Numbered from the stretch's first letter, positions 32,498 to 41,924 are shown. The stretch is 64,000 bases of DNA from Persicitalea sp038235275 (GCA_038235275.1 JBBSUC010000006.1:62001-126000), one strand, 5' to 3'. The notes: generated from the letters alone by a model not told the origin. Program-made: numbers and translations.

Positions 32498-33319
32498 ATG
32501 GCAGAAATGAGCCCAAATGCGACGCTCGACGACATAGTGTTCGAGAATCGCAACAAGGCGTACGGTGCATATCCATTGCGCCAGGAATACCGTGGGGTGA
32601 TCAACCGCTCCACGCTGATTGGTGCCGCCATCTTTATTCTGGCGATGCTGTCACCGATGCTGGCCGATAAGTTCCTAAGCGAGGATGACCAAGAAGAGGT
32701 AATGGTGAACGTGGATCTGATGAACCTTCCACCACCCCCCATCGACCCTGCCGAACCGCCACCGCCACCACCGCCGCCCGTCGAGCAGCCTAAGGTAGAA
32801 ACTGTCAAGTTCCTGCCGCCGGAAGTGAAGAAGGACGAAGAAGTACCCATCGAAACGCCTCCGCCTACAATTGAGAAACTGGAAGTTGCCGTTGCGGCTA
32901 ACAAGACGCAGGAAGGTGACATCAACGCCCAGGAGATTATTATTGCTCCCGAGCAAGTTGCGGCTCCAAGTAAGGGCACCGTCGTGGAAGCCAAGGTAGA
33001 AGAGCAAATCTTCACCGTGGTAGAGCAGCAGCCCGAGTTTCCGGGAGGAACAGGAGAAATGTACAAGTTCCTTGGTAAAAATATCAAGTACCCGGCAGCG
33101 GCCTCTCGTGCTAACGTCTCGGGTAAAGTATTTCTCACTTTTGTGGTAAATACCGATGGCAGTATTCAAGATGTGGCTGTGTTGAAAGGACTCGGATTCG
33201 GCTGCGACGAGGAAGCTATGCGGGTGGTTAAAACCATGCCTAAGTGGCGACCCGGCAAGCAGTCGGGACGTCCGGTTCGGGTGAAGTATAACCTGCCTAT
33301 CAGTTTCCAACTCGAGTAA
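32498..33319 (+). CDS. TonB-family energy transducer
   Basis: 273 residues. Conserved N-terminus of Bacteroidota TonB (TLDDIVFENRNKAYGAYPLR, residues 9-28), a transmembrane helix (TLIGAAIFILAMLSPMLA), a proline-rich linker with PPPPPPPP-type runs near residue 85-95, and the C-terminal TonB domain (residues about 185-273: YPAAASRANVSGKVFLTFVV, then KWRPGKQSGRPVRVKYNLP). It spans the periplasm and couples ExbB/ExbD to outer-membrane receptors such as the SusC protein coded at 50993. Confidence 0.94.
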   Translation: MAEMSPNATLDDIVFENRNKAYGAYPLRQEYRGVINRSTLIGAAIFILAMLSPMLADKFLSEDDQEEVMVNVDLMNLPPPPIDPAEPPPPPPPPVEQPKVETVKFLPPEVKKDEEVPIETPPPTIEKLEVAVAANKTQEGDINAQEIIIAPEQVAAPSKGTVVEAKVEEQIFTVVEQQPEFPGGTGEMYKFLGKNIKYPAAASRANVSGKVFLTFVVNTDGSIQDVAVLKGLGFGCDEEAMRVVKTMPKWRPGKQSGRPVRVKYNLPISFQLE

Positions 33320-33327
33320 TACAGAAT

Positions 33328-33540
33328 ATGAATAGAAGACCATTGCATCAGGAGATACCTTTCTATGCTTCGATGTCCATGGCTCTGGTTTACGTAGGAG
33401 GAGGCATCTTTTTGATTGCCTCCTCCTTGTCTTTTAGCTTCCTGCCAGCGGGAAGCGTGTACCGCTACATTTTTGCGGTGGCCCTGATTGCCTATGGCAT
33501 CTACCGGGGCTACCGCGCCTGGGAATTCAGACGCGATTAA
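33328..33540 (+). CDS. Small two-helix membrane protein in the Ton operon
   Basis: 70 residues with two hydrophobic helices (ASMSMALVYVGGGIFLIASSL and YIFAVALIAYGIYRGY). Starts 8 bp after the tonB-like stop and ends in tight linkage with the PstS-like gene. No family recognised; conserved position within this type of cluster is plausible but not verified. Confidence 0.75.
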   Translation: MNRRPLHQEIPFYASMSMALVYVGGGIFLIASSLSFSFLPAGSVYRYIFAVALIAYGIYRGYRAWEFRRD

Positions 33541-33550
33541 TGAGATAGCT

Positions 33551-34501
33551 GTGGAAAAAAAGAATTTTGGATGGGCAGCATTGGCGGTCGTTAGCGGAAT
33601 AGCTTGGTACAGTTGCACATCCGACAACCTTGATAACCCCCGCCGGGGAACAATCAATGTAAGCGTGGATGAATCCTTTATGCCGCTGGTCAAATCCCTG
33701 ACTCACGCTTACGAGGGCATTTATCCCGATGCGCATTTTAACGTGGCTTATGTGCCGGAGCAAAAAGCGGTGCTTTCTTTATTGCAAGACAGTTCCCGAC
33801 TGGCGTTTACCAGCAGGGTATTGAGTCAGAACGAAAGGGACATTATCAAACAGCAAGAGGGAAGACTGACTGAGCAAAAAATTGCCATCGACGGCATTGC
33901 CCTCATAACGGGTAAGGCCAATCAGGACAGCCTGATTACGATTAAAGACTTGGAGGGCATTTTTTCGGGCCAAATAAAAGACTGGTCGCAATTGAAGAGA
34001 GGTAGCCAATCGGGGCCAATTACGCTGGTGTTTGACAACGCCAATTCCAGCAATTTGGATTTTATGCTTAAACAATTCGGCGTGAAGGATGTCACTAAGC
34101 TGCCCATTTATACGGCCGAGTCCAACGAAAACGTTATTAAGCACGTCCGTGAAAACCGCTCTTCGATTGGGTTCATTGGCGTAAGCTGGATCAGCGATGG
34201 CGACGCGACCCTCACCGCTAAACTATCGAAGAATATCCGGGTGATGGGCGTTTCGGGGAAGGAGAATCCAAATACGATTCAGGATTACGGGCAACCTTTT
34301 CAGCGAGACCTTCGAAAGGGAAATTATCCTTTGGCACGATTTATATATATTATAAGTAGAGAGGGCTACTCAGGACTGGGCGGAGGTTTGATGACTTACA
34401 TTGCCCGTGATGTCGGCGGACTCGTGATCGAAAAGATGGGTCTAGTTCCGATTATACCATATCCCAGAAATATAGAAGTGCAAACCAAACAAAATTTTTA
34501 G
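33551..34501 (+). CDS. PstS-like phosphate-binding lipoprotein in the Ton operon
   Basis: 317 residues from GTG 33551. This start is chosen over ATG 33488 because it gives a lipoprotein signal (short basic start, then hydrophobic WAALAVVSGIAWYSC) and removes the overlap with the gene before. The mature part is a PstS-type periplasmic binding fold (INVSVDESFMPLVKSL, LAFTSRVLSQNERD, VFDNANSSNLDFM, ESNENVIKHV). No PstA, PstB or PstC gene is nearby, so phosphate import by an ABC system from here is unlikely. A role in the Ton apparatus or in sensing is possible. Confidence 0.88.
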   Translation: MEKKNFGWAALAVVSGIAWYSCTSDNLDNPRRGTINVSVDESFMPLVKSLTHAYEGIYPDAHFNVAYVPEQKAVLSLLQDSSRLAFTSRVLSQNERDIIKQQEGRLTEQKIAIDGIALITGKANQDSLITIKDLEGIFSGQIKDWSQLKRGSQSGPITLVFDNANSSNLDFMLKQFGVKDVTKLPIYTAESNENVIKHVRENRSSIGFIGVSWISDGDATLTAKLSKNIRVMGVSGKENPNTIQDYGQPFQRDLRKGNYPLARFIYIISREGYSGLGGGLMTYIARDVGGLVIEKMGLVPIIPYPRNIEVQTKQNF

Positions 34502-34582
34502 AGTTGAACTGCAATTTGTTATCTTTGGAACCTATTTTTAATACAACCCAATTTTTACTCTCTTATTCAACCGAATTAAGAA

Positions 34583-36376
34583 ATGAACACTAAGCTCAGA
34601 AAAATCATCGCAACCCTGGCGCTCGGTCTGTTTGCAACGGCAATAAGCTTTGCTCAAACGGCCCAGGAAGGCTTCGACCAACTGAATACCAACAAGATGG
34701 ACGAGGCAGGCCAGACCTTCAAGAAACTGGCAGAAACCAGCTCTTCGGAAGAAAGCAATTTCAACCTTGGTTACTACTACATCCGACAAAACAAATTGGA
34801 CGAAGCCCAAAAGGCTTTCGAAAAAGGGTTGGCTCTGGACGATAAAAGCTATATCAACCAGGTAGGCATGGCCATGGTGGAGTTAGGCCGGGGCAACCGC
34901 GAGAAGGGCAAAGAGTTGATCGACTACGCGGTCAAGAAGACGCGGGGCAAAGACGCAAACGTCCTGTATCGCGCCGGAGAAGCTTGGTCTTTGTTCGATA
35001 AAACCAGTGATCCCGCTGAGGCCATTCGTCTCATTGATGAGGCGACTAAAAAGGATCCTACTCTGGCAGACGCCTACATTGTAAAGGGTGATATCCTGTC
35101 CAAGAAAAACGAAGGCGGACAGGCCGTTACCGCTTATGAATATGCATTGACGGCTCGGCCTAACTACGCCGTGGCTAATAGCCGCATTGGGCAAATTTAC
35201 GTGCGTGGCAAAAGCTATAATCTGGCCCTGGATTTTTACAAAAAGGCGATTGAAAAGAATCCTGATTATGCGCCGGCTTACAAGGAAATGGCTGAACTAT
35301 ACTATTTGGCGCGGCAGTATAAGCGGGCAGCAGAGAATTTTGATATTTACGTGCAAAAAAGCGGCGACAAAGATCCCGAAACGATACTGCGGGCCGCACA
35401 GTTTGCTTTCGTAGCCGATGATTACGCTCGGTCGCTCGAACTTCTGGACAGCATTAAAGGCAAAATTGATACCCCCATCTTGAAAAGAATGTACGGCTGG
35501 TCTTATTACAAGACCAATAACATGGAGGAAGCGATTAAAAACCTTGAAGAATTTATCCAGGTAGCTCCTACCACGAAAGATGAGGACGGAAACCTTAGAA
35601 CACTTGTGCCGGATGATTACAAGTACTTGGGTCGCGCCTACAATAAAATGGCCACCGAAGGCGAGTACACCGAACCAGGGATTCAAGCACTAATGAAAGG
35701 TGCTGACCTCGATACGAACATTACTGAATCAGCAACGACTTACAAGGAAATTGCTAATCTTTACCTCAAAAACAAGGAATATCTAAAAGCAGGTACGGCT
35801 TACCAGAAAGGCATAGCTATGGATACTGCAAAGGCTAATGGAAATGATTACTATCAGGCTGGTACGGCTTACCAATTCGTAGCAAGCAATATTGCCTTGC
35901 CCGATTCAATGGGTAAAACTGATTCGCTTGAACTGACGAAAATGCCCGAAGGCATGGCCGGTTTGGATGGAGCAACACTGGCGACTAAGAAAAAGGAGTA
36001 TTATCTTCGGGCCGACTCACTGTTTGCATTCACTTCCAAGAAGTTACCCGATTGGCCTTACAGCTATTTGCAGAGAGCGAACGCCCTTTATAACGCTTAC
36101 GGCGCACAGCCTAACTTGGACAAGGCTATCTCATTGCCCTATTATGAAAAGTTTGTCGAACTGGCAGAAAAAGAGGGAGGTATGGAAAAGTACCTGAGAC
36201 AGCCTTACAGTTATCTTGCTTTATACTATCAAACCGTAGGACAAGACGAAGCCAAGGCCAAGACGTATTGGGAGAAATTATTAACAGTAGATCCCGATAA
36301 CGCCACAGCAAAGCAGGCACTCGGCATGACGGAACCCGCCACGGCGGTAGCTCCCAAGAAGGGTAGCAGCAAATAA
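34583..36376 (+). CDS. Exported TPR-repeat protein
   Basis: 597 residues with a signal peptide (IIATLALGLFATAISFAQ) and many tetratricopeptide repeats from about residue 35 to the end (for example SNFNLGYYYIRQNKLDEAQKAFEKGL... and NSRIGQIYVRGKSYNLALDFYKKAIEKNPDY). A TPR scaffold facing the periplasm, last gene of the Ton operon. A TATCTTTG element at 34520-34527 offers a second promoter for this gene. Confidence 0.92.
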   Translation: MNTKLRKIIATLALGLFATAISFAQTAQEGFDQLNTNKMDEAGQTFKKLAETSSSEESNFNLGYYYIRQNKLDEAQKAFEKGLALDDKSYINQVGMAMVELGRGNREKGKELIDYAVKKTRGKDANVLYRAGEAWSLFDKTSDPAEAIRLIDEATKKDPTLADAYIVKGDILSKKNEGGQAVTAYEYALTARPNYAVANSRIGQIYVRGKSYNLALDFYKKAIEKNPDYAPAYKEMAELYYLARQYKRAAENFDIYVQKSGDKDPETILRAAQFAFVADDYARSLELLDSIKGKIDTPILKRMYGWSYYKTNNMEEAIKNLEEFIQVAPTTKDEDGNLRTLVPDDYKYLGRAYNKMATEGEYTEPGIQALMKGADLDTNITESATTYKEIANLYLKNKEYLKAGTAYQKGIAMDTAKANGNDYYQAGTAYQFVASNIALPDSMGKTDSLELTKMPEGMAGLDGATLATKKKEYYLRADSLFAFTSKKLPDWPYSYLQRANALYNAYGAQPNLDKAISLPYYEKFVELAEKEGGMEKYLRQPYSYLALYYQTVGQDEAKAKTYWEKLLTVDPDNATAKQALGMTEPATAVAPKKGSSK

Positions 36377-36393
36377 GCTGACCCGAACAGTTA

Positions 36394-36437
36394 GAAATGC
36401 CGAAGGCCCCGGAAATTTCCGGGGCCTTCGGCATTTC
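36394..36437. terminator. 44-bp perfect palindrome, probable bidirectional terminator
   Basis: Twenty-two-base arms with no spacer (36394-36415 and 36416-36437), GC-rich in the middle, between the convergent TPR gene and a small minus-strand gene. No T-run follows on either side, so ending of transcription would rest on the stem alone. Confidence 0.7.
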
Positions 36438-36455
36438 ATAAATACAATAAAAGAA

Positions 36456-36662
36456 TCAGAGGATTGCGTTGGGCTTTACGAAGCAAGTATCCAAAACGGG
36501 CTGATGCACCGTCGCAAATTTTTCGTAGCACCACATTTTCAACCGCTTCACTTCACCCGGCATCAGCATTCGGATGGCTTTACGGAGTTCTTTCTCGAAC
36601 AATCTGCGGTCAAAGCTGACTTTTTGCAGAATAATTTTAATATACTCTAACATGGACGCCAT
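36456..36662 (-). CDS. Small conserved protein of unknown function
   Basis: 68 residues, soluble, predicted largely helical (MLEYIKIILQKVSFDRRLFEKELRKAIRMLMPGEVKRLKMWCYEK). Similar short proteins are common in Cytophagales, with no assigned role. A monocistronic gene facing away from the batD gene; about 100 bp of leader (36663-36761) is shared. Confidence 0.72.
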   Translation of the reverse strand: MASMLEYIKIILQKVSFDRRLFEKELRKAIRMLMPGEVKRLKMWCYEKFATVHQPVLDTCFVKPNAIL

Positions 36663-36761
36663 AGTATTACTTAGTTTTGGGGTTTAGGATATAGAGATAA
36701 ACAAGGACAAAATAGTCAACAAAATCGGATGTCATCCCAATTAATAGAACGCCACCGAAGG

Positions 36762-38168
36762 ATGAAAGCGTATGTTCTTTTAGTGCTAATTTTAGGCTTT
36801 TGTCCCTTGATGGCACAGCAGCCCGGCGAGAAGAGCGTGAGTATGGAAATGGGCGAAAAAGACCTAAGCCTGAACCAGCCATTCATTCTGTCTGTAGTGG
36901 TGCGGAATAGCCCGAGTCGGCCTTCGGTGCAGTTTCCAGAACTGCCGGGACTGGAAAAAAGGAGTGCGTCGGCAACCAGCACCTCCAACGTAGTAAACGG
37001 TAAAACTGTCCTGATTCAAACCATCAGTCAGCAATACTTTGCAAAAAAAGAAGGGAAAAATGTGTTGGCTCCCTTTGAGGTTACGGTGGATGGGATAAAA
37101 ATCAGATCCGAAGGCACAACCCTTCTATTTAACAAAGTCGAAGGTGAGTCGATATCTACTGAAAATCCCAGCGGAGATGAAGAAATAATTTCTTCAATGG
37201 AAGAATTAGTCGACGGAAGCATCTTTTTATCGGTAAAAGTCTCCAAGTCAATCGTGTACGTCCGGGAAGGATTTTCGATCAGGCTGGCGCTTTACGTAGC
37301 GAAGAGCGCCCCGATCGAAATGGAATTTTACCATTTGGATGCCCAGTTGCAGAATATTCTAAAAAAGCTTAGGCCTGCTACCTGCTGGGAAGAAAACGTG
37401 GGCATTGAGGAAATTATTCAACGCGAAGTGAGCATTGGCGGCAGGAAATTTACCGAATATCAGATGTATCAGGCGATGTTTTTTCCCATTACGCTGCAAT
37501 CGGTTTCCTTTCCCGCCGTGAAACTGGATATGATGCTGCTGGAATCTCTTCCCGATGGTAAAAGGAATAAAAAAGTGGAAACCTTTTACTCTCGTCCGGT
37601 ACGGGTGCTGGTAAAATCTCTGCCGCCGCATCCCCAGAAAGATCAAATTGCGGTGGGAAGCTATGCGTTGAAAGAAAAACTGACGAGGGAACAAGTATAT
37701 TCGGGCGAAAGTCTGCGGTATATGTTCACTATTAAGGGTGATGGCAACATTGCCACCATCACACCACCCGAATTGTCCGAGAGCAACGCGTTTGACTTTT
37801 ACCCACCCGATGTGAGTCAAACCGTACAGCGAAGCTACGAAAAGGTGAGCGGCGAGAAGACCTTCGATTATTACATTGTGGCGCGGCAAAAAGGGGATTT
37901 CAAACTGGGCAAATTTTTCCAATGGATTTATTTCGACCCGGTCAAAGCTAAGTACGATACGCTCCGGTCGTCGGAAGTACTAGAAGTAGCGGGGGAGAAT
38001 TTGCAAGCCTCGGCTTTGTCGGGAAACGGCGCGGATTCCGTTTTCGGTAATATTGAAGAACTAGACACCAATGAAATCTATATTGATTACCAGAAAATCA
38101 TCCGAAACCTAACCAATGCAGTCGTATTTTTCTTATTGGGGGCAATGGTTTGGGTTTTCAGAAAATAA
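36762..38168 (+). CDS. batD: BatD-family protein (aerotolerance-type)
   Basis: 468 residues from ATG 36762, chosen for its signal peptide (KAYVLLVLILGFCPLMAQ) and the GAAGGA ribosome site; ATG 36729 is not preferred. The BatD pattern is clear: repeated Ig-like domains with LNQPFILSVVVRNSPSRP near the start, a SVKVSKSIVYVREGFSIRLALY segment about residue 165, and LTREQVYSGESLRYMFTIKGDGNI about 315, ending with one transmembrane helix (AVVFFLLGAMVWVF). BatD usually acts with BatA, BatB, BatC and a MoxR ATPase, but none of these is adjacent here. The chorismate synthase gene follows after 7 bp. Confidence 0.88.
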   Translation: MKAYVLLVLILGFCPLMAQQPGEKSVSMEMGEKDLSLNQPFILSVVVRNSPSRPSVQFPELPGLEKRSASATSTSNVVNGKTVLIQTISQQYFAKKEGKNVLAPFEVTVDGIKIRSEGTTLLFNKVEGESISTENPSGDEEIISSMEELVDGSIFLSVKVSKSIVYVREGFSIRLALYVAKSAPIEMEFYHLDAQLQNILKKLRPATCWEENVGIEEIIQREVSIGGRKFTEYQMYQAMFFPITLQSVSFPAVKLDMMLLESLPDGKRNKKVETFYSRPVRVLVKSLPPHPQKDQIAVGSYALKEKLTREQVYSGESLRYMFTIKGDGNIATITPPELSESNAFDFYPPDVSQTVQRSYEKVSGEKTFDYYIVARQKGDFKLGKFFQWIYFDPVKAKYDTLRSSEVLEVAGENLQASALSGNGADSVFGNIEELDTNEIYIDYQKIIRNLTNAVVFFLLGAMVWVFRK

Positions 38169-38175
38169 AGAGCGA

Positions 38176-39255
38176 ATGAGCAGTACCTACGGGAAAATAT
38201 TAAAAATAGCCACCTTCGGAGAGTCACACGGCGTGGGTATTGGTGTGGTGTTGGAAGGGTGTCCAGCAGGCATCGATTTCGACGCGGCATTTATCCAGCG
38301 TGAACTCGACCGCCGCAAACCGGGGCAGTCGCGCATCACGACGCAACGGAAGGAAGCCGACGAGTTCGAGATCATGTCAGGGGTGTTCGAGGGCAAAACC
38401 ACGGGTACTCCCATTGCCCTCATCATTCGAAACCAGGACCAGCGCAGCAAAGACTACTCCCACATTGCCACACAGTACCGTCCCTCCCATGCCGACTACA
38501 CCTACCAAGCCAAATATGGCACCCGTGACTACCGGGGAGGAGGGCGCAGTTCGGCCCGCGAAACGGCGGCCCGCGTAGCCGCCGGGGCCGTGGCGAAGAT
38601 GATTTTGCAAAAAATCGGTATAAATGTCCAGGCTTATGTTTCGCAAGTGGGGAAAATGAAGCTGGAAAAAGATTACCAGCAACTGCAATTGGAGAAGGCC
38701 GAAGAAAACGCCGTTCGTTGGCCTGAGCCCGAAACGGCGCAGAGCGTTTTCGACTATATCGACCAAATCCGTAAGGAAGGCGATTCCATTGGTGGCATCG
38801 TTTCTTGCGTTATCACGGGTGCGCCCGCCGGACTGGGTGAACCCGTTTTTGATAAACTGCACGCCGAACTGGGCAAAGCTATGCTAAGCATCAACGCTGT
38901 GAAAGGTTTCGAGTACGGCAGTGGCTTTGCGGGCGTCGAGATGCGCGGTTCGGAACATAACGACGCCTTTTTTACTGATAAGGCTGGAAAAGTGCGTACC
39001 AGAACTAACCATTCGGGTGGTGTGCAGGGCGGTATTTCTAACGGAGAGGACATTTATTTCCGTGTGGCCTTTAAGCCCGTGGCGACGATCATGCAGGATC
39101 AGGAAAGCCTCAACGAAGCGGGTGAGGCCGTAACGGTGCAGGGGAAAGGACGGCACGACCCCTGCGTGGTTCCCAGGGCGGTACCGATCGTGGAAGCGAT
39201 GGCGGCGTTAGTCTTGGCGGATTTTTACCTGCGCCAGCAAGCCAATCGGATTTAG
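38176..39255 (+). CDS. aroC: Chorismate synthase
   Basis: Last step of the shikimate pathway: makes chorismate from EPSP with reduced FMN. 359 residues from ATG 38176 (chosen over 38116 because all chorismate synthases begin with this GKIL/FGESHG segment; the earlier start would overlap batD). Signature segments: GESHGVGIGVVLEGCPAGI (about 15-33), YRPSHADYTYQAKYGTRDYRGGGRSSARETAARVAAGA and RTNHSGGVQGGISNG. Cytosolic. Cotranscription with batD is likely given the 7-bp gap. Confidence 0.96.
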   Translation: MSSTYGKILKIATFGESHGVGIGVVLEGCPAGIDFDAAFIQRELDRRKPGQSRITTQRKEADEFEIMSGVFEGKTTGTPIALIIRNQDQRSKDYSHIATQYRPSHADYTYQAKYGTRDYRGGGRSSARETAARVAAGAVAKMILQKIGINVQAYVSQVGKMKLEKDYQQLQLEKAEENAVRWPEPETAQSVFDYIDQIRKEGDSIGGIVSCVITGAPAGLGEPVFDKLHAELGKAMLSINAVKGFEYGSGFAGVEMRGSEHNDAFFTDKAGKVRTRTNHSGGVQGGISNGEDIYFRVAFKPVATIMQDQESLNEAGEAVTVQGKGRHDPCVVPRAVPIVEAMAALVLADFYLRQQANRI

Positions 39256-39257
39256 TA

Positions 39258-39452
39258 TCACAAGTTTTTGCGTCGGCGGTACAGGCTGAGGACGAACCAG
39301 ACGGTGCCCAGGAATTCGAGAGCAAGCCCACCCAGCATAAGGTAATTGTAGCTGCCGGAGGCGATGTCCTGTAGCTTCATAAAAACAGCCGTCACAACCA
39401 CCATCATGCCAATGGCCAGGATTATCAATGCATTGAGGATGGTTAGCTTCAC
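39258..39452 (-). CDS. Small two-helix membrane protein
   Basis: 64 residues: two transmembrane helices (IILAIGMMVVVTAVFMKL and LMLGGLALEFLGTVWFVLSLY) and a basic end RRRKNL. No family recognised with confidence. Convergent with aroC and divergent from apbE, with 22 bp between the starts of this gene and apbE. Confidence 0.65.
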   Translation of the reverse strand: MKLTILNALIILAIGMMVVVTAVFMKLQDIASGSYNYLMLGGLALEFLGTVWFVLSLYRRRKNL

Positions 39453-39474
39453 CCGTTTGAGATTTCGTTAAAAA

Positions 39475-40479
39475 ATGGGCAGAAAAACCCTTCGATTTTT
39501 TATAAATATAAGTATTTTCCTGATTCCCTTCTGCTTATTGCCTCCTGCTCAAGGGCAGGAAAGGCGCTACGAGTTCGAGAAGGGACTGATGGGTTCGCCT
39601 TTCAAACTGGTATTTTTCTCAAAGAACGATTCATTGGCAAAGGAGGCTGCCCGCCTGGCTTTTTTCCGCATCGAGGAACTGAACGAAATCCTGAGTGACT
39701 ACCGCGATGGCAGCGAGATCAACCGCCTTTCGGCCAAGTCGGGCAGCGGCGAATGGAGGGGGGTGAGCGATGATTTATTCAGCATTCTTCTTATTTCAAA
39801 AAAAATAAGCCGCCGCACTTGCGGTGCTTTCGATGTGACCGTCGGTCCGGTCGTGCAACTTTGGCGGCGGGCCATGCGGCGCAATAGTTTTCCAACTGAG
39901 GGGGAGCTGAGAGAAGCCAGGCGAGCGGTCGGTTACCGGCACGTCAAATTGCGCCGCCGTACGAAGTCCGTCAAACTAAACCGCCAAAATATGCGGCTGG
40001 ACGTCGGCGGAATTGGCAAAGGCTATGCCGCCGACGAGGCCGTAAAAGTGCTGGAAAAGCTGGGTATAGAATCCGTACTGATCGACGCGGGGGGCGATGT
40101 CACTTTGAACGACCCACCACCCGGAAAAACGGCCTGGGAAATCAGCGTTGATTCGGGTAGTCCGCAGGATTCTTCCGCTACGACAATTTTCCTTGCCAAC
40201 ATGGGCGTTGCCACTTCGGGCGCCACCTACCGCTTTCTTGAACACGACGGAATACGCCACTCGCACATTGTCAACCCCAAAACGGGTGTAGGGCTGCGGT
40301 TCCATGTGCGCACGACGGTCGTGGCCCCCAGCGGCACGCTGGCCGATGCGCTGGCTACCGCTTTTAGCGTGGCGAGAATCGAGCGCAGCAAGAAAATCAT
40401 TCGCAAATTTTCCGGTGTGCAGGTATGGTTGCTTGAAACCAGCGGAGGAAAAACCAGCGAATGGAACACTTTAAAATAA
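39475..40479 (+). CDS. apbE: FAD:protein FMN transferase (ApbE)
   Basis: 334 residues with a signal peptide (FFINISIFLIPFCLLPPAQGQ). ApbE attaches FMN covalently to Thr residues of proteins such as NqrC or RnfG in the periplasm. Motifs: DVGGIGKGYAADEAV (about 180-194), IDAGGDV, MGVATSG and HIVNPKTG (metal and FAD contacts). No flavoprotein partner is adjacent. The stop meets a terminator that also serves the next gene in the opposite direction. Confidence 0.93.
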   Translation: MGRKTLRFFINISIFLIPFCLLPPAQGQERRYEFEKGLMGSPFKLVFFSKNDSLAKEAARLAFFRIEELNEILSDYRDGSEINRLSAKSGSGEWRGVSDDLFSILLISKKISRRTCGAFDVTVGPVVQLWRRAMRRNSFPTEGELREARRAVGYRHVKLRRRTKSVKLNRQNMRLDVGGIGKGYAADEAVKVLEKLGIESVLIDAGGDVTLNDPPPGKTAWEISVDSGSPQDSSATTIFLANMGVATSGATYRFLEHDGIRHSHIVNPKTGVGLRFHVRTTVVAPSGTLADALATAFSVARIERSKKIIRKFSGVQVWLLETSGGKTSEWNTLK

Positions 40480-40514
40480 AAAACCTGCGAAAGCATTAAG
40501 CCTCCGCAGGTTTT
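40480..40514. terminator. Bidirectional terminator between apbE and an oxidoreductase gene
   Basis: AAAACCTGCG (40480-40489) pairs with CGCAGGTTTT (40505-40514), with a 15-base loop. A-rich and T-rich ends fit termination from both sides. Confidence 0.82.
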
Positions 40515-40533
40515 CTACTAAAAGTAAAAGCAA

Positions 40534-41889
40534 CTACACCGCCCGCGTCTTGCCGGGGACAGGGACGGGATAGAAACCGTTCTCGTCGGGCAATACCTTC
40601 GGCATGGCATCCCAGGCAAGCTTGTCGGGGAAAAGGTTGATATCCGAGTTCAGGGCCTCGTCCCATTTGACTAGCTTGCCCGAGTAGGTGGCCATGCGGC
40701 CCATGATGGAGGTCATGGTACTTTTGGCGGTGCGCTCGGCGTCGGCAAATTTGTACTCTCCCTTGGCAATGGCGTCGAACAACTCGTCGTGCTCAATTTG
40801 GTAGGGATTGCCGTCGCCTTTGGAATCGTGCTTGTACAGCACTTTGCCGCTATAATCTTTCAGTACCGTGTTGTTGTTGGCGAAGCTGTCGATGCGGCCC
40901 TTGGTACCGACAAAGGCCTCGTCCACCCGGCTGTACGTACCTTCATAGTGGCGACACTGGCTCGAAATCGTCGTGCCGTCGGCGTACACTAAGTCGATGC
41001 AGTGGTGGTCAAAGATTTCGCCATATTTTTTGCCATCGCGTACCTCGCGGCCGCCCGTTCCCTGGATTTCGACGGGATAGGCGCCCTTCACCCAGTTGGC
41101 GACGTCGATGTTGTGAACGTGCTGCTCGGTGATATGGTCGCCGCAGAGCCAGTTGAAGTAGTACCAATTGCGCATTTGGTACTCCATTTCGGTCATGCTG
41201 GGCAGGCGATCCCTTACCCACACGCCGCCGCTGATCCAGTACACTTGTCCACCCACGATATCGCCGAGGGCACCGTCTTGAATGCGCTTGATGGCTTCGC
41301 GGTAGTTGGGCTGATAGTGGCGCTGCAAACCCGTCACAATGTTCAGTTTCTTCTTTTTGGCGATTTCGGCCACTTCCAGCACCTTACGGATGCCGGGAGC
41401 GTCGGTAGCCACGGGCTTCTCGCAAAATACGTGTTTGCCTTGCTTGATCGCCTCCTCCAAATGGTAAGGGCGGAAGCCCGGAGGAGTCGCCAGAATCACG
41501 ACATCGGCCAGGGCCATCGCCTCCTTATAGGCATCGAATCCCACAAACTTGCGGCTGTCGGGAACGTCCACCTTGTCGGTACCATTTACGGTTTTGCCGT
41601 TGGCATCCTTGTACTTTTTAGAAGTAAGGCTCTTGTAAGAATCTTCCAGGCGGTCGCGGAAGGCGTCAGCCATGGCCACGATCTTCACGTTCTGCTTGGT
41701 GCTGAGGGCCTGCGCCGCTGCCCCCGTGCCGCGTCCGCCGCAGCCAACGAGAGCCACTTTGATGGTGTCGTCCACGTTGCTGTTGAAGCCGTACGACGAT
41801 CGGTGCGCCGAAGCGAACGGACTCAAGGCAATTCCCCCGGCCAGCAGACCGGAAGCTTTCAAAAATTCACGTCTTTTTTGTTGTTCCAT
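40534..41889 (-). CDS. Exported Gfo/Idh/MocA-family oxidoreductase (3)
   Basis: 451 residues with a Tat signal (KRREFLKASGLLAGGIALSPFAS). The dinucleotide-binding VALVGCGGRGTGAA and the CEKPVATDAPG motif (about residue 140) define the family. A longer C-terminal domain (DHITEQHVHNIDVANWVKGAYP) follows. One of three such genes here; the substrate is not known. 35 bp separate it from the SUMF1-type gene upstream, so the two may be cotranscribed. Confidence 0.93.
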   Translation of the reverse strand: MEQQKRREFLKASGLLAGGIALSPFASAHRSSYGFNSNVDDTIKVALVGCGGRGTGAAAQALSTKQNVKIVAMADAFRDRLEDSYKSLTSKKYKDANGKTVNGTDKVDVPDSRKFVGFDAYKEAMALADVVILATPPGFRPYHLEEAIKQGKHVFCEKPVATDAPGIRKVLEVAEIAKKKKLNIVTGLQRHYQPNYREAIKRIQDGALGDIVGGQVYWISGGVWVRDRLPSMTEMEYQMRNWYYFNWLCGDHITEQHVHNIDVANWVKGAYPVEIQGTGGREVRDGKKYGEIFDHHCIDLVYADGTTISSQCRHYEGTYSRVDEAFVGTKGRIDSFANNNTVLKDYSGKVLYKHDSKGDGNPYQIEHDELFDAIAKGEYKFADAERTAKSTMTSIMGRMATYSGKLVKWDEALNSDINLFPDKLAWDAMPKVLPDENGFYPVPVPGKTRAV

Positions 41890-41924
41890 GATTGGTATTT
41901 GGGTTAAGTGTTTAGTTGTAAAAA

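Noticed and set aside
41002..41907. 301-codon plus-strand frame opposite the third oxidoreductase gene
   Set aside because: Shadow of a well supported Gfo/Idh/MocA gene.
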